Shown here: piece by piece, positions 42,860 to 53,977 of the stretch
Numbering within the stretch: the stretch's first letter is position 1
Layout: every line of letters starts with the position of its first letter
NCBI GenBank assembly: GCA_030549205.1
Contig: JAUKTV010000007.1
Span: 1 to 64,000 of the forward strand
Direction of reading: 5' to 3'
DNA from: Apiosordaria backusii
Lineage: Eukaryota > Ascomycota > Sordariomycetes > Sordariales > Lasiosphaeriaceae
Length of the DNA: 64,000 nucleotides
Position numbers and translations under genes: made by a program
Notes under the pieces: model-generated
The model's database searches: none
What the model was told of the DNA's origin: nothing
Seen by the model: the letters and a program-made list of their open reading frames with translations, nothing else

Positions 42860-43896
42860 TCATTTCTCGTCCTCTGACTCTCTTTCCGCAAACTCGTCAT
42901 ATCGTCCAGAGCGGGTATACGAGACTTGCTTCCCAAGCTTGCTCAAGTGGTGTCGAATAACCATCCCAACAGCACCTTCTTCATCCTGCCGAGCCTTTGC
43001 GCGTCCCCAGTCAAAGTCGGACTCGTTCTCCCTGCGCACCCGACTTTGCGCAAAGTCAATCATGACAACCCGATAACTCTCCCTTGACCCATCTCCTTTG
43101 TCGGTCCCCTCCTCCCCTCTCTGGCATGCGACGAGGAAGTTGTCGATTCTAACATCGGTATTTAAAACATTGTAGTCTCCCAATGACCGAGTGATATTAA
43201 CGGCTTGGTCGACAACTGCCTGCAGGTCCTCAGGTGGGACTCTGGAATCGAGGTCTCGAAGTGTGAAGCCATGGGGAAATACTCGAGCAGAATTCCTTGG
43301 ACTTTGAACAGGGTTTTATACTTTTCGTTGTTCGTAGTCGGTGGCGCAATATCCAATTCAACGGTGCCTATCAGAAGTGGTACCGTACTGCCTTGAAGCT
43401 CGTGAAGGCGTCTGTAAACCGTCGTCTCGTTGTTGTACATCGTTCGCGACTGATGGACTAGAAATGCCTCGTCTTGACACACGTCCCAGTCTTCTTCTGT
43501 TTCTTGATGTTTACTCCACTGATCCTCAGGCCTCTTGAGTTGGTTGAGAAACTTCTCTGCTTCGCCGCTGACCACGAACTCTGCGTACTGGACGGCAGAC
43601 TGCTCAGTCCATGGATCGATACCTTCATCAGAACGCTGCTGTGCAGCAAAGCGCCAGTCAAAGAGCTTGAGAAAGGCCGTTTCTGTAACACTAGCTGACG
43701 AGCTGCTCAAAATTTCGACAACCATGCAGCAGGAAAGAGTCCATGGCTCCTGGAGCTTCTTGATCTTAACGCGTAGTAGCCTGGATTGGTCGTCATTCTG
43801 TCTCGAGCTGCCTGCCGCCAGCCGAAGTGTAAGCACGTTCCCTGCTTCGTATGGACAGGTAACCAAGGTGCTGAGGTCGAGGTTTTGGACAACCAT
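42860..43896 (-). pseudogene. Protein kinase-like gene with one-base frameshift
   Basis: The frame from the ATG at 43896 encodes LDLSTLVTCPYEAG, VKIKKLQEPWTL, FLKLFDWRFAAQQR, a MYNNETTVYRRL helix and VQGILLEYF. It then loses homology at a C4 run (minus strand; 43273-43276) and stops at 43162. The next frame continues at once with HGF, LRDLDSRVPPEDLQ, a catalytic loop LNTDVRIDNFLV (D-x-R-x-x-N) and MIDFA in place of DFG, then a QDEEGAVG helix. One extra C in the run would make a single 345-residue kinase-like protein. Either the gene is recently broken or the base is a sequence error. Related proteins are common, uncharacterised kinase-like folds in Sordariales. The gene converges with the MFS gene. 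Confidence 0.72.
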
Positions 43897-44280
43897 GTTT
43901 TTTTCGGGAAACGTGAGGGGATTGAAGTGAGGAGCGAATTTGGGAGATTGCACGTCTGGAAATCACAAGAGACAACCAAGGGCAAGGGCAAGGGGTCCGT
44001 GCGCAGTTCCCTCCAAACATTGGTCTTCGATGTCAATTGCACAGGAAGTCATACAACTTGACAAGATTTCATACCAAATACTATTACTATGTTCCCGAAA
44101 AGAAAACAACCAAAGCAAACAAGGGTATCTACAAAAAGACATCCACCAAATCCTGACTCCCGCCCTCAAGCCCCTTGCACTCTGAACAACTGATGTACCA
44201 CTCAGCACTATCTCGCCCCACAGACCAACATCAATCGCACCAAACCACACGCCCATCATCATGCCCAAGAAAGGGCCGGC
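43897..44280. other. Short gap, nothing seen
   Basis: About 380 bases between two minus-strand genes. It holds the downstream end of the membrane protein gene and the promoter of the kinase-like gene. Confidence 0.4.
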
Positions 44281-45474
44281 TTACGGCCAACCAGCCTCAT
44301 CCTCATAATAGCCTGATCCGCTAGAAGACCTCTTCTTCTTGTCTTTCTTACCCCTCACAACCTCCTCGACAACTGGTCCTGGTCCCACCGATGCCGTCCC
44401 AGCAACAATGCCGGTAGTTGATGCTGCTTCATCCTCAGTAGTATCATCCCTATACCTATCCGTTTCGTCTACAAATAGTCTCGCGTCCTCATCCGCCCCC
44501 GCTCCAAAGTCTTCACTGCTGCGTTTTCTCGACAGCCAAGCTGGCGTCTTCCACTGCCACTTCGGCATGGCAACCTTCGGAGCAGCAACCTCGGGCAGCG
44601 CAACACTTGGCACGGCAATCGAAGGCGCAGAGACGGTCTCATACCAGGGGATATCAGGTGTGTGCTCTGGTCTCAGCCTACCACCACAGTGGGGGCAGTC
44701 GGGAGGCAGAACCTGCCATGCGGTGTACTGGATCAAGCCGTGGATAGCCAACCCGGCAATCAGCTCCCTGATGGCCATGTAGAAGTGAATGCCACTATTG
44801 TCTTTCGTCAGCCCTCAGTCCTCTCTCAAGTTACACTGATGGAAGGAAGCTCACCAATTAACAAACAACGGAATTGTCCCATAAGCAGCCAACATAACCA
44901 ACTCCGCCCTCTTCAAGTCATCCCTTGGCTCAGGCTCGGGCTTCGGCGCCTCACCATCATCCCCACCATCCTCCGCAGGTTTTCCACCACGATAGCTCCT
45001 CCCAGTAATCGTTTCAATAACCGTGAACCCAAGCACAACCAACAACCCAGCCGCCAAGCCCATATCAACCAGAAAGATCAAGATCCGGTGCGTAAACACC
45101 GAGTCCTTCTCTTGTCCTTCCTCTTCCTCATCACCATCAGAAGGGGTGATCCTCTCGCGTTGGCCGTGCCGTCCATGCTGCCTCCCGTGACCCTCGATAT
45201 CATCGCTATACCCACCTCCACTGACCGCTCTCTTCTGTCTCCTCTCCTTCTTCTTCAACTGCGTCAACAAGAAAACTCCAACTAAAGCCGAGACGAACAG
45301 CGGCGCAAGCCCAACAGCAGGAATAACATTCTGGGAAATCACCCCGTGAGCAATCAACAGCGGCAAAGCGGGGAGGAAAGAAAGCGCCGTGATAAGGCGG
45401 GGTGTGCGTTGTTGTGGGGACAGGCAGGATGGGGTGTGGTACTGAGGCGGTCTGGGATGATTGGTGGATGCCAT
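44281..45474 (-). CDS. Multi-pass membrane protein of unknown function
   Basis: Exons 45474-44855 and 44794-44281 encode 377 residues; the 60-base intron has a GTGAGC donor and TAG acceptor and keeps phase. Hydrophobic segments at about residues 28-47, 50-72, 128-152, 190-212 and 215-235 suggest four or five membrane spans. After the last comes a CPHCGG zinc-ribbon-like pair, then a long charged cytosolic tail ending in a Lys/Arg-rich KKDKKKRSSS segment. The intron joins two halves of one helix (AYGTIPLFVN to FYMAIRELIAGL), which supports a single gene. I do not recognise the family. Confidence 0.7.
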
Positions 45475-46083
45475 GCTTCTATCTCTTCAACGGATCAAAA
45501 GATGCCGTCTTCGTCCCTTACTCTCCCATAGAAAAAAAGAGAAATAAGAGCTGAGAGGAGAGGAAGGTTGGGCAGAAAAATATACCTGCCAGATGAGGGG
45601 TGAATCGGTCAGGGAGGTTGGTGATGATGCACTTGCGGTGCGGCTTCCTGCGTGGTGTGCTGTTTGGCTTTCCAAGTGGGGGCAGATCCTCTTATCATGG
45701 GTTTTCGAGTGTAAGACAGGCTTGGCATGGACCCTTGGAGGGGTCATTTTGACGAGTTTTTGACCAATGAGCAGGGGAATGTTGATCACCGATAACGCTT
45801 GGCGCTGTTGTGATTTGCACGTGATTCTGGCCGTTGTGACGCTGGAAGAGGTGGAGATATCAACGGATTTTTGGTCAAGGGCGCTTTCCTTCTTTCTTAC
45901 CCCCTAAAGTGGACCTTAACAAGCAAACAAAGGTTCGCGTCCCTACAGTAACCATTCAGGGGAAACTTATGATACCACCGGGCTTTCTATCATACAAGGT
46001 CTATCGTACAAAGAACGCATTACAAAGCATATCACAGCCACTTGGGCCGAACCCTGTCATACACCTGCTACCCCCGTGCAACA
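45475..46083. other. Gap, nothing seen
   Basis: About 600 bases between two minus-strand genes; no convincing frame or RNA. Confidence 0.4.
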
Positions 46084-47334
46084 TCACCCCTTATACCAAG
46101 CCAATCCCGAAGAAATCCACCCCAACAACTGAAACAGCGCAAACCACGAACCAGCGTCAGCAACGACATCCTGCCACTTCATCGCCACATCCTGCCGCGA
46201 CACCTGCCTCTCAAAGCTCGGGAACTGCACAAACAAGCTCAAGAAGCAGGGGCCTGACGCCCCCTTTGGATCGGAGGTATCGCACTGCAAGTCCATTGAC
46301 GGTATGGTCGATATCGACAACTGGTAGTCGTACGCTGGTGCCTTGCCGAGTGCTTCACGGTAGTTGAGACCGAGGTTGAGGGCGGTCATGCCATTCGCGT
46401 TGATGAGAACCATCCGGGTGTAGCCATTCTCTAGGGCTTCTTGGACGGTCAGTGTGGGGTCGTAGACGGCGATCCAGAGGCTGGGGGAGAGGACGCGGGA
46501 GGAGTCGACAAGGGCTTGTGAGGTGTTGTCTTTATTCCGTCAGTACGGTTCAGTTGATGAGTGAGTGGGGTGGTAACGAACAGGTAAAGAAGGCTTGTGC
46601 TATCATTTGGTACGTCGGTCTGGGCGATTCCATCGAAATGGACGACGTCAATGTGAAGGCGCGGTAGCTGGTGTTTTGCCACTCGAAGTTCTCTATCCTG
46701 CCACTCCATCTATTGCCGCATTGACAAGACCCAGTGTAATCCGAAGCAGTCACGCCGCAGTCAGGAGCGGTCTCGTTGTACCATCCCAGGAAACATTTAG
46801 GCGGTGGATCAACCTCGAGGTTTGCCTGTGACGTCCAGTCAACTCGTTGGAAGAGGGTGATGGAAGGGAAATGGACGCTGTCCTGCTCAGTTTTGAAACA
46901 AGTTAGCCGAAGAGCAGGGACAGTGGAGGACATTGTGGGATACGTACCACGGTATCTCGATCGAACGTGATGATATTTCGAGTCCGCTCAGGGTCCCAAA
47001 GGGTCCAGTAGAGAAACGGCAAGGTTGTTGTAGCCGCCAGCAAAGTTAAGACAGTGCTCCCTAGGTTCTGGCTGTACTCGCTTTTCAGGCGAAACCACAG
47101 GGGCTTTTTGCTGTCACTGGGAGAGGCGAAGAGCAACAGGAAGCACACTCCGACAGTACCGATAACTGACAAAAGCCATACGCCAGAGAGCACGGCGATG
47201 ATGACGCGTGATGAAGGCGCTGTTGAGATGACAAGAGCACCAGTGATGCTCAGCCAGCCTACCCAGCCAAGCACAAACCATCGAACGCGATGGCTCTGCA
47301 GGATGGCTATTCGATCACTCTGCAGAGATGCCAT
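46084..47334 (-). CDS. Membrane protein of unknown function
   Basis: Exons 47334-46948, 46882-46582 and 46529-46084 encode 377 residues. The introns are 65 and 52 bases with donors GTACGT and GTTCGT, and the second has an ACTGAC branch site. The N-terminal third has three hydrophobic spans (WFVLGWVGWLSITGALVI, VIIAVLSGVWLLSVIGTVGVC, STVLTLLAATTTLPFLYWTL). An extracellular-looking middle carries six or more cysteines, with a GSCQCGNRW motif and N-glycosylation sites, and a last span (WFALFQLLGWISSGLAW) ends the protein. No family is recognised. The start is the first ATG of the open frame; a longer frame begins only at TTG. Confidence 0.65.
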
Positions 47335-48129
47335 GTCGAAATGGGAGATATGGGAGCTGAAACGAAACAATCAAACATTAAAGCAAAGAAATTCGTTGAT
47401 GATGCTATGGATGAGAGGTCAGTAGGTTATTTGCTCGCACTGCCGTATTTGTACAACCTTGCAATCTTTGATGGCCGTCTAAACTGGCCACATCTTCAGC
47501 TCCGAAATGTCGTCTGGGGCCTCATTTATGGTAACCTGCCATAAACACAAATACTTGTGGAAGCAAGGCTAGAATTGTTCTAATATCCTCTTCGAGCCAC
47601 CGAGCCCCCAAAACATAACTGCCCCAGGTACCAGAGAGATTCAGGGCCCCGCAGGGTCTTACCAACGTCAAGAGCCGCCCGCTTGCGAATTGAGAAATAC
47701 TCACACAAGGTGAATCTCGGCCTGGGCCAAACGCCACCAATGGGTAAGGCTACCTATGACAACGGGAATTCAAAAACAGCCAAGTCGATTACCCTCTAGC
47801 CGAAATTTTATTCCTTTTTTTCTCGTGTCGGCACTGCACGTTGATCATACATTCTTGATCGTATCAGCTCAGCATAAACGGCTAACGGGAAACCAGACCA
47901 CCATCTTTCAAGCCATCGTCGCTTATTCCCAGTTATTTTGGTCTGGAGACGCTAATGGCTTTTTGAGGCTTCGGTATCTTCCGGTCTATTAAGACTTCAG
48001 CATTTGAACGAAAGAAATATTGTCGCCGATGTCAAAGTGTTTAAAACCTACCTCTACCACCCAGACCGATGACTTCATCGTTTCTACCCCCGACATGAAG
48101 ACCCCAACCACTATCCCCATCCAGACACC
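47335..48129. other. Gap, nothing seen
   Basis: About 800 bases of intergenic DNA, with no supported frame, RNA or repeat. Confidence 0.4.
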
Positions 48130-48397
48130 ATGCGCGCCTCTCTTGTCTCCCTCTCCACTCTCTCGACACTAAGTGTCACAGCCCAAAGAATCTTCATCAA
48201 CCAAGTCCCCGCCTACTCCCAACTTCCCCCCTGCGCTGCTCACGACCGCGGTATCAGGTGGAAGTGGTAGTTTGGTGACTGCTGCTTCGGCTGAGATTAC
48301 TGCTGACAGCCCTGGAAGCTCGGTACAGACACCACCGGCGAGGCTCTCACCTACTGTGAGTAGAACGCAGCTTGTTCCTATTCCTTCGGCTACGTAG
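48130..48397 (+). pseudogene. Remnant of a CFEM-type secreted protein gene
   Basis: From the ATG at 48130 the frame encodes a signal-peptide-like start (MRASLVSLSTLSTLSVTAQ) and then FINQVPAYSQLPPCA. That resembles the opening of some CFEM-type fungal secreted proteins, where an eight-cysteine domain normally follows. Here the frame ends 11 codons later. A second frame resumes at once with a Ser/Thr/Ala-rich stretch (LLTTAVSGGSGSLV onward) to 48397, like the low-complexity tail of such proteins. The middle of the domain, with most cysteines, is missing, which points to an internal deletion. The family assignment rests on one short motif. Confidence 0.5.
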
Positions 48398-48556
48398 GCT
48401 TGCTCTTTCTGGAGCATCTAGTCTTGGTGGCCAATGGTTGGTGCCTATTTTGGCGCTTTGGGGGACAGGAATGATGGTTCTTTGATGGTTTATCCAGGTG
48501 ATTGGGGTCAATGCATCGGTTGAAGCTGGACTTCCACAATTCAAGGCTAGCGAGGT

Positions 48557-48925
48557 CAAGGCTCCTACCAATGCAAATAAAGCAAATCGGCCAGCAAATT
48601 TGCCTTGCTTTGAAAGAGGATGAGTATATTTGCGTTGATTTGTTTGAATTGGATAAATTGCCAAGCTGTAATTGAGGACAGCTTACATATATAACCCTAA
48701 GGCCATACGGCCCCAACCCTGGCACAGCTATTCTTCCTAACAAGGCTTGGCATTATTTTAGCGGTAGGGTTAGGGTTATATATGAGAAGTCCCCGCTAAC
48801 CTTGTTTTAGCAAATTGCTCAATGCAAAGCAAATACCTGAAAACCACTATTTGAACCAGTTTTAAGGCTGTTTGCCTTGCTTGACTTGATTTGTATTTGT
48901 TTTGCTTGCATTAGTAGGAGCCTTG
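48557..48925. mobile_element. MITE-like fold-back element with telomere-like core
   Basis: The left end CAAGGCTCCTACCAATGC at 48557 and the reverse complement of the right end (CAAGGCTCCTACTAATGC, ending at 48925) form terminal inverted repeats. They continue to about 31 bases with some four or five mismatches. A second, perfect 15-base inverted pair lies inside: CATATATAACCCTAA at 48686-48700 and its complement at 48770-48784. Both pairs share nearly the same midpoint (48741 and 48735), so the whole unit folds concentrically. There is no coding capacity, as in a MITE. I could not settle a target duplication. TAGGGTTAGGGTTA sits in the right inner arm. Confidence 0.6.
48764..48778. repeat. 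Telomere-like tract inside the fold-back element
   Basis: TAGGGTTAGGGTTA, two TTAGGG units. Similar tracts lie at 32182-32194, 36556-36566 and 49657-49670. Confidence 0.6.
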
Positions 48926-49249
48926 AGGGAGGTTTGTACTTCTTCTAGATGAAAAGCTCCGTATAAATAGAGTTTATTTCATCTCATGCCACCATATACC
49001 TAGATCAATCCTCTTTGATGCATACCCCACCACATGTTGCCTTCCATGAAACGCGTGAGGTATGCCAGATGTAGTGACCACCTCTGACTCTGCTGGCTCC
49101 GTCAGCCTTCGTTGCTGGCACAGCACGCTCCATTTTGCAGACGCCCAACAAGCCCGGCTTGGATCTTGAGGCTTTGCGCAGTCTCCCACCGTTATAGCAT
49201 CAAACAAAAATATTAAACGTGTCAAAGTGTAAGAGGGACAAAAGAGTTG

Positions 49250-49360
49250 TGACAAGGGTGGGATTCGAACCCACGCCTCTTGCGAGACCAGGAATAACTC
49301 TGAAGTTAAAGTTCAAGGTGGGCCTGAACCTGGCGCCTTAGACCGCTCGGCCACCTTGCC
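49250..49360 (-). tRNA. tRNA-Leu(CAG) with an intron
   Basis: On the minus strand GGCAAGG at the 5' end pairs with CCTTGTC at the 3' end (one G-U), with discriminator A at 49250. The D arm GCC...GGC, the leucine-type long variable arm (TCTCGCAAGAG) and the T arm GTGGGTTCGAATCCCAC are all intact. The anticodon stem CCAGG/CCTGG encloses TTCAGG, giving anticodon CAG for Leu CUG codons. A 29-base intron (about 49294-49322) follows position 37, as in nuclear introns. A TTTT terminator lies just downstream. CCA is not encoded, as expected for a eukaryote. Confidence 0.95.
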
Positions 49361-52204
49361 GTTGTAGATGATATTTTTGTCAGGAAACAGATCACAAGAG
49401 AATTGCGCCCTTGCGCTTAGCCGATATAGGCAACGAGGATATCCATATGAGAGGAAAGAAAGCCCAGAGGGCCGGAAGACTCCAGCACCGTGGTCAATGA
49501 ACTGTGCCAAATTTAGCTCATCTTATGAGACGAGCAGTGAGCCAAGATAAGCCTTTCTTATTTTATGGTAAGCCAAAACAAGCCCTCGTGCTGGCTCAGT
49601 CTCAAGGGCTCAATGAGTCTTAAGGGTAGCTAGGGTTGGGGTTATAACCGTGTTAATAACCCTAACCCTATGCAGTCCTTCAGGTCGATGCTGTGGCCAA
49701 CTGGCCGGATCGGAATAACCACTTCCGGCCGACTCACCAAGACCGAGCCGAGCCGGTGATGCCCTCGAGCCGAGACGGGCCGAAGGCCGGGCTCAACTCA
49801 TCCCAACTCAATGATCACACTGGTCACTCCAGGGAAGAGTGAAGATTTGAGAGAGACTCAAACTCCTTTTCCATCTGGTAATACGACAGCACACTTGTGC
49901 CTACCTTAGGTAAGGTAGAGGAGCTTTTGGGTGGTTGTCATAGCCGGTGCACGGCATGGGCCTCCATTTAACGGCCGTCTCGTCGGCATCGGTCCTCCCT
50001 CGAGTACAAACTGTTCATCATTGATGGGGTAGTTGGTGGTCTCTGGGGCTGATGCAAAGAGACTGCTCGTGGTACGAATAAAGAATCGGCCCATGTCGTG
50101 TTGGGATTCGTTCGGATTACTGACAACTCGCTTCAGGGACGGAAATTCGGTGATCGCTCGACCTGCGGTAGTGTTAGCGAGACCAAAGTCGGTTGGGGAG
50201 AGGCGGGATGATGGGAAAATTGTGTCGAGGGTTTGATCTTCGGTAACAGAACGACTCGGTCGGCGGACAGCATACGAACTTGAACGCGTGCCAAGGTCGC
50301 TTTCTCAGACAGGAGCTCCGAGTTTCCATCGACTATATCTTGATTCAGTCGATAGGAGGCCGCACTTGAACGCAGTAGCATGCCAGGCTCTCGGCATCAA
50401 GACAAGAAAAAAGGAGTGAGTAGTGACGACGGTCCTGGGTGACGTGACGGGGTACTCAGAGCAGAAGAAGGGAAGGGGGCTTGACAGCCCAACAGGCTGG
50501 GTGTCCAAGCTCAAAAAAGTCCATGGACAGGTCTTTACCCCATGGGATGGCAGCCTGATGACTCGAACATCTTTCCAGGGCATTCTTCGAGGGTCGGTCT
50601 GTGGCGGGATTCCCCCGGGGGTGTCAGTGTCTCACCAGACACCCTCGAGGTCAACTTCCAAGCAAGGCACAACCGATGGCAGGTACTTCAAATCTCCGGG
50701 GGCGCATGGCGGGGAACGGTTCCGATGCGGGAAAAGTTTCTCTTGGGGGTTCTAATTGCGCCCTGAGCTTTGCATAGGTGCTCCACGACGCAGGAGGTCA
50801 TGCCCACCTAGGAAACTGGAATTTCGTTCCCCACCGGGGCAATCCAACCTTTTTTTTCCTCGTTGGCCTGCAAGGTGAAGCCCTGCCGACGTTTCAGCTT
50901 TTACTTTACTTTACTTTTCTTATTTTTATCTTCGCTCGTTTGTACTATCGTCACCAGAGTCGCTGGCTGCCTCCGTCCATTGTCGGCCGCGAACAGCCCA
51001 GAGGTATCTCGCATCAGAAACAAAGCTATAGCCGCTTTATTACCCGCTTCTTGTCCAGCCTCGACAACTGTCCCGGCAGCTTGGTACGCTAAATGTTGGC
51101 GGCTGGTGCTGATCTCCAATAGGTGTACCCAGTTAGCGAGGGAGGCTTGCGCAGTTTCGGCCACACTGGGAGGGCAAGTACCTAGTCTAGCCAAAAACGC
51201 TGTGCCGCACAACCATTTGTTCCGCTGGGGCAGAATTACACAACGCCGTTCAGGATTTCCAGTTTCAACTTGTCTCAATGACTCATGCCACTACCATTTG
51301 CAAGCAAACTAGTGTCATGTACCTAGGTAGGTAAACGGGATGTCATCTGCTTACTGCAACTGTATACTATCTAGGTAGGTAACCGGGAAAGGCGCTACAT
51401 CTATAACAACGCGGTCTACAATCTCATTCTTTTCGGCAACCCCGAGAACTCGAAACCCCCTTTCATTTGGCGGCCGGGGACAAAAGAGCAATCTCCCGGT
51501 GCCGTTTGTGGTGTGAACTGGAGGCATGCGGAAGACCAGAAAGAGCGAGCCCAAGGGGGCATTGGCTGCCACGCCGACGGGGAAACGACAGGGTGACACC
51601 ACAGAGTACGACGCTGTACACTTTTCCTGTTGGGACTAGTTAATCGAGGTACAGTCGTCTGTAGAAGACTTCTGAGCCCACATGTGCCCAGCAATTATCC
51701 CGAGGTCCCACCTAGGTACCTAGCGTCTCAACAAGACAATTCAACGTGCCTATCGGTCAAGGGAAAACGGAGAGAAGACGGTCACCACGATTTTCATCAC
51801 TCACTAAAAAAGAGAAACCCCACGGGGATTCCTCGAATCTAGCGGTCAGGTAGGTTTCCAGGTTCTGTCAGGACATTGAACCCTGGCAAACAGATGCATG
51901 CTTGATGACATTTCTTCTGCCACGACTGCACCCTCTGCCTCCCCGGCTTCGCTTGGAGATCTTCAGTGGCCCTACTGGTCCAGATCGCCGTGTAGAAGGA
52001 TGGCTGCAGAAACGCAATATGACTTATCAAATGCAACAGTCAACAAACAATCGTGTTTTTCATGTTGAGAAGATCAAGGGTGACAAGGTAAGCAAGCGAG
52101 AGACGATATAAAAGGGTCCCTGAGAAGGTTTCCTGCTGGAGTTCCCATCACTCTTCGTTGTCATCACGGGCACCCTTTGACCACGTCCGCTGAAAAAAGG
52201 CACA
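49361..52204. other. Long gene-poor interval
   Basis: About 2.8 kb with many short frames on both strands but no domain, splice pattern or signal peptide that I can support. It includes a telomere-like TAACCCTAACCCTA at 49657-49670 and CCTAGGT words around 51310, 51370 and 51710. GAGCCGAG/GGGCCG words cluster at 49740-49800. A TATAAAAG at 52107-52114 probably serves the small gene at 52205. Confidence 0.4.
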
Positions 52205-52678
52205 ATGAGTGAGTACCTTCGATAAGATTACGGCCGGTGTGTCTCGGTGCTAACGGAATACTCAGCCACAAAAAGCCATCAAGATAACGGGAGAGAGCAA
52301 GTCCTGAAGTTTGTGGGTGCCTGGAGCGAAACGGCTGTGCCCATTCATAACGGTGAGTTATTTTCTGTACTCTTTTCATTCACACTGTCTAATATGCGTA
52401 TTTGCTTGCTCTGGCTGACTCAAGAGTGTCTACCTAATCTAGGACTCCTCAACGAATTGCACGCAGTTCCCGGAAAACCAGCTGCCTCTGTGAGCAGAGT
52501 TCCTCAACTTATTTTTGGCTCGACAGACCTATTTTTGTCTCAGGGGTCAGAAGAAACGGCCTTTTGTCCTGGCAGCTCCTTGAATGGCACTCTTTACAGC
52601 AGCTTGGCTGTTGAAGCTTCAGAACCAGAGTTTGGGTGCCAGCCAACCTTTACGGAGGGCAGGGAGAAGGCCAAGTAA
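52205..52678 (+). CDS. Possible small four-exon gene, function unknown
   Basis: I propose exons 52205-52208, 52266-52352, 52443-52489 and 52544-52678, encoding 90 residues. Donors are GTGAGT, GTGAGT and GTGAGC, acceptors CAG, TAG and CAG, and all phases agree. A TATAAAAG box lies 91 bases before the ATG at 52205, and the leader is clean. A first exon of only four bases resembles the tiny first exons of the RNase T1 and Rpt2 genes in this window. The predicted protein is soluble, acidic to neutral and has no signal peptide or known motif. Without transcripts this remains weak. The unspliced frame 52247-52678 is also open. Confidence 0.35.
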
Positions 52679-53977
52679 CAAAAGAAGGAGGGGGAGGATG
52701 ACAGGGGGATAGCAAATCTTGTTCTTCGGCTCGCCATTACAGCTGACGGTCAGCTGTAAGGTAGCCTAGATGAACGTTCGTGGATGTCGGGTCAGAGGGG
52801 TGGTGGGCCACAACCTTGGTCTTTTAGCATATTTCTGCATGTAGGTGGCCCAGTTGGATGAACGGTCAAAAGTTCAAATACTTACAGGTACAAGAGGGGG
52901 TGGATGAAGGCAGCTGAGGCTTTGTAGCTGGCTTGTATCTAGCACGGTTAAAATAGTTCAAACCTGGGATACGACTTCTCAATCAGAGCCTTGGCGCGGC
53001 CACGGCGGCCTTGCATCGAAACTTACGCCCTTCAGTGTTGGCCTATCAAAGATTTTCCACTCACATTTTGCGAAACGTGACGTGAAATTTATCTATATAC
53101 TTTTTTAAAGTAGCAAATGCCTCATCTTTGACAACATTGAAGTTGGAATGCTTTGTTCGGAAACGAAACGGTGTCTGGTATTTCTAGTAGAATCGAGACT
53201 GAACCAAGTCTGGTCTAATCGAACCTGAAGCTTCAGCTCATTGATAAAATGTTGATAAACATGGCGGAGAAGAGGGAGATTTGTGCAGGGATAGTAGGAA
53301 GGTGCGAGGCTGACAATTATGGCAGCCGCAGTGCACTCTGCCAACTGCCCAGCACCCAAGCTCCCCATTACGTTTCCCTTCCAAACGATCCATTCCATCA
53401 GCGTCTTCTCACTCCACGCTCTCTTTGAATCTTCTTAAAAAATGGTTGATGAGACCGCTTAACACATTGAAACTTTCAACCAAAGGCACCCACCAGCAAC
53501 GACACCCCTTTTCGACCACGTCCTCAACCACGACCGCCCGCACTCATGCACTCAGTCTGTCCTTAGCACTCGCCCCGACACAGACCTCATCATGCGTCGA
53601 GAGTCACCGAAAATAGTCCTTTCGACTGTAGGTGCTGAATACTAAAGACGTTTGCCAATAAATAATTCGGTTCGAAATCATCAACGTCCTCCCCTGCCTT
53701 TCGAATCTCCTGCCTTCGCTCTTTGTTTGCCTCACGCTTGCAGCCATATTAACACCAATGACTGAACTCAATGAACACTCACAGATGGAGCGCGTCACAA
53801 CTGGACATTTTCAGAACCTCTCTACTTTCATGGACGCGGTTAACTAGCTACAACTGACAAGCCCGGCGCAAATTATAACACCAAACCAACCCATCACCCC
53901 GACCCAAGCATATTCTCCCTCGAATCGAACACCCCCCCATCAGCGCCCACTCCATAGCATACCCTGCTCCAGCTTAT
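52679..53977. other. Gene-free interval
   Basis: About 1.3 kb; only short frames, no RNA gene or repeat recognised. Confidence 0.4.

Larger units (their letters stand above)
48398..49249. other. AT-leaning interval with a fold-back element
   Basis: Contains the 369-bp fold-back element at 48557-48925. The rest shows no gene. The last 50 bases before the tRNA include a TTTT run on the minus strand that can terminate Pol III. Confidence 0.5.
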
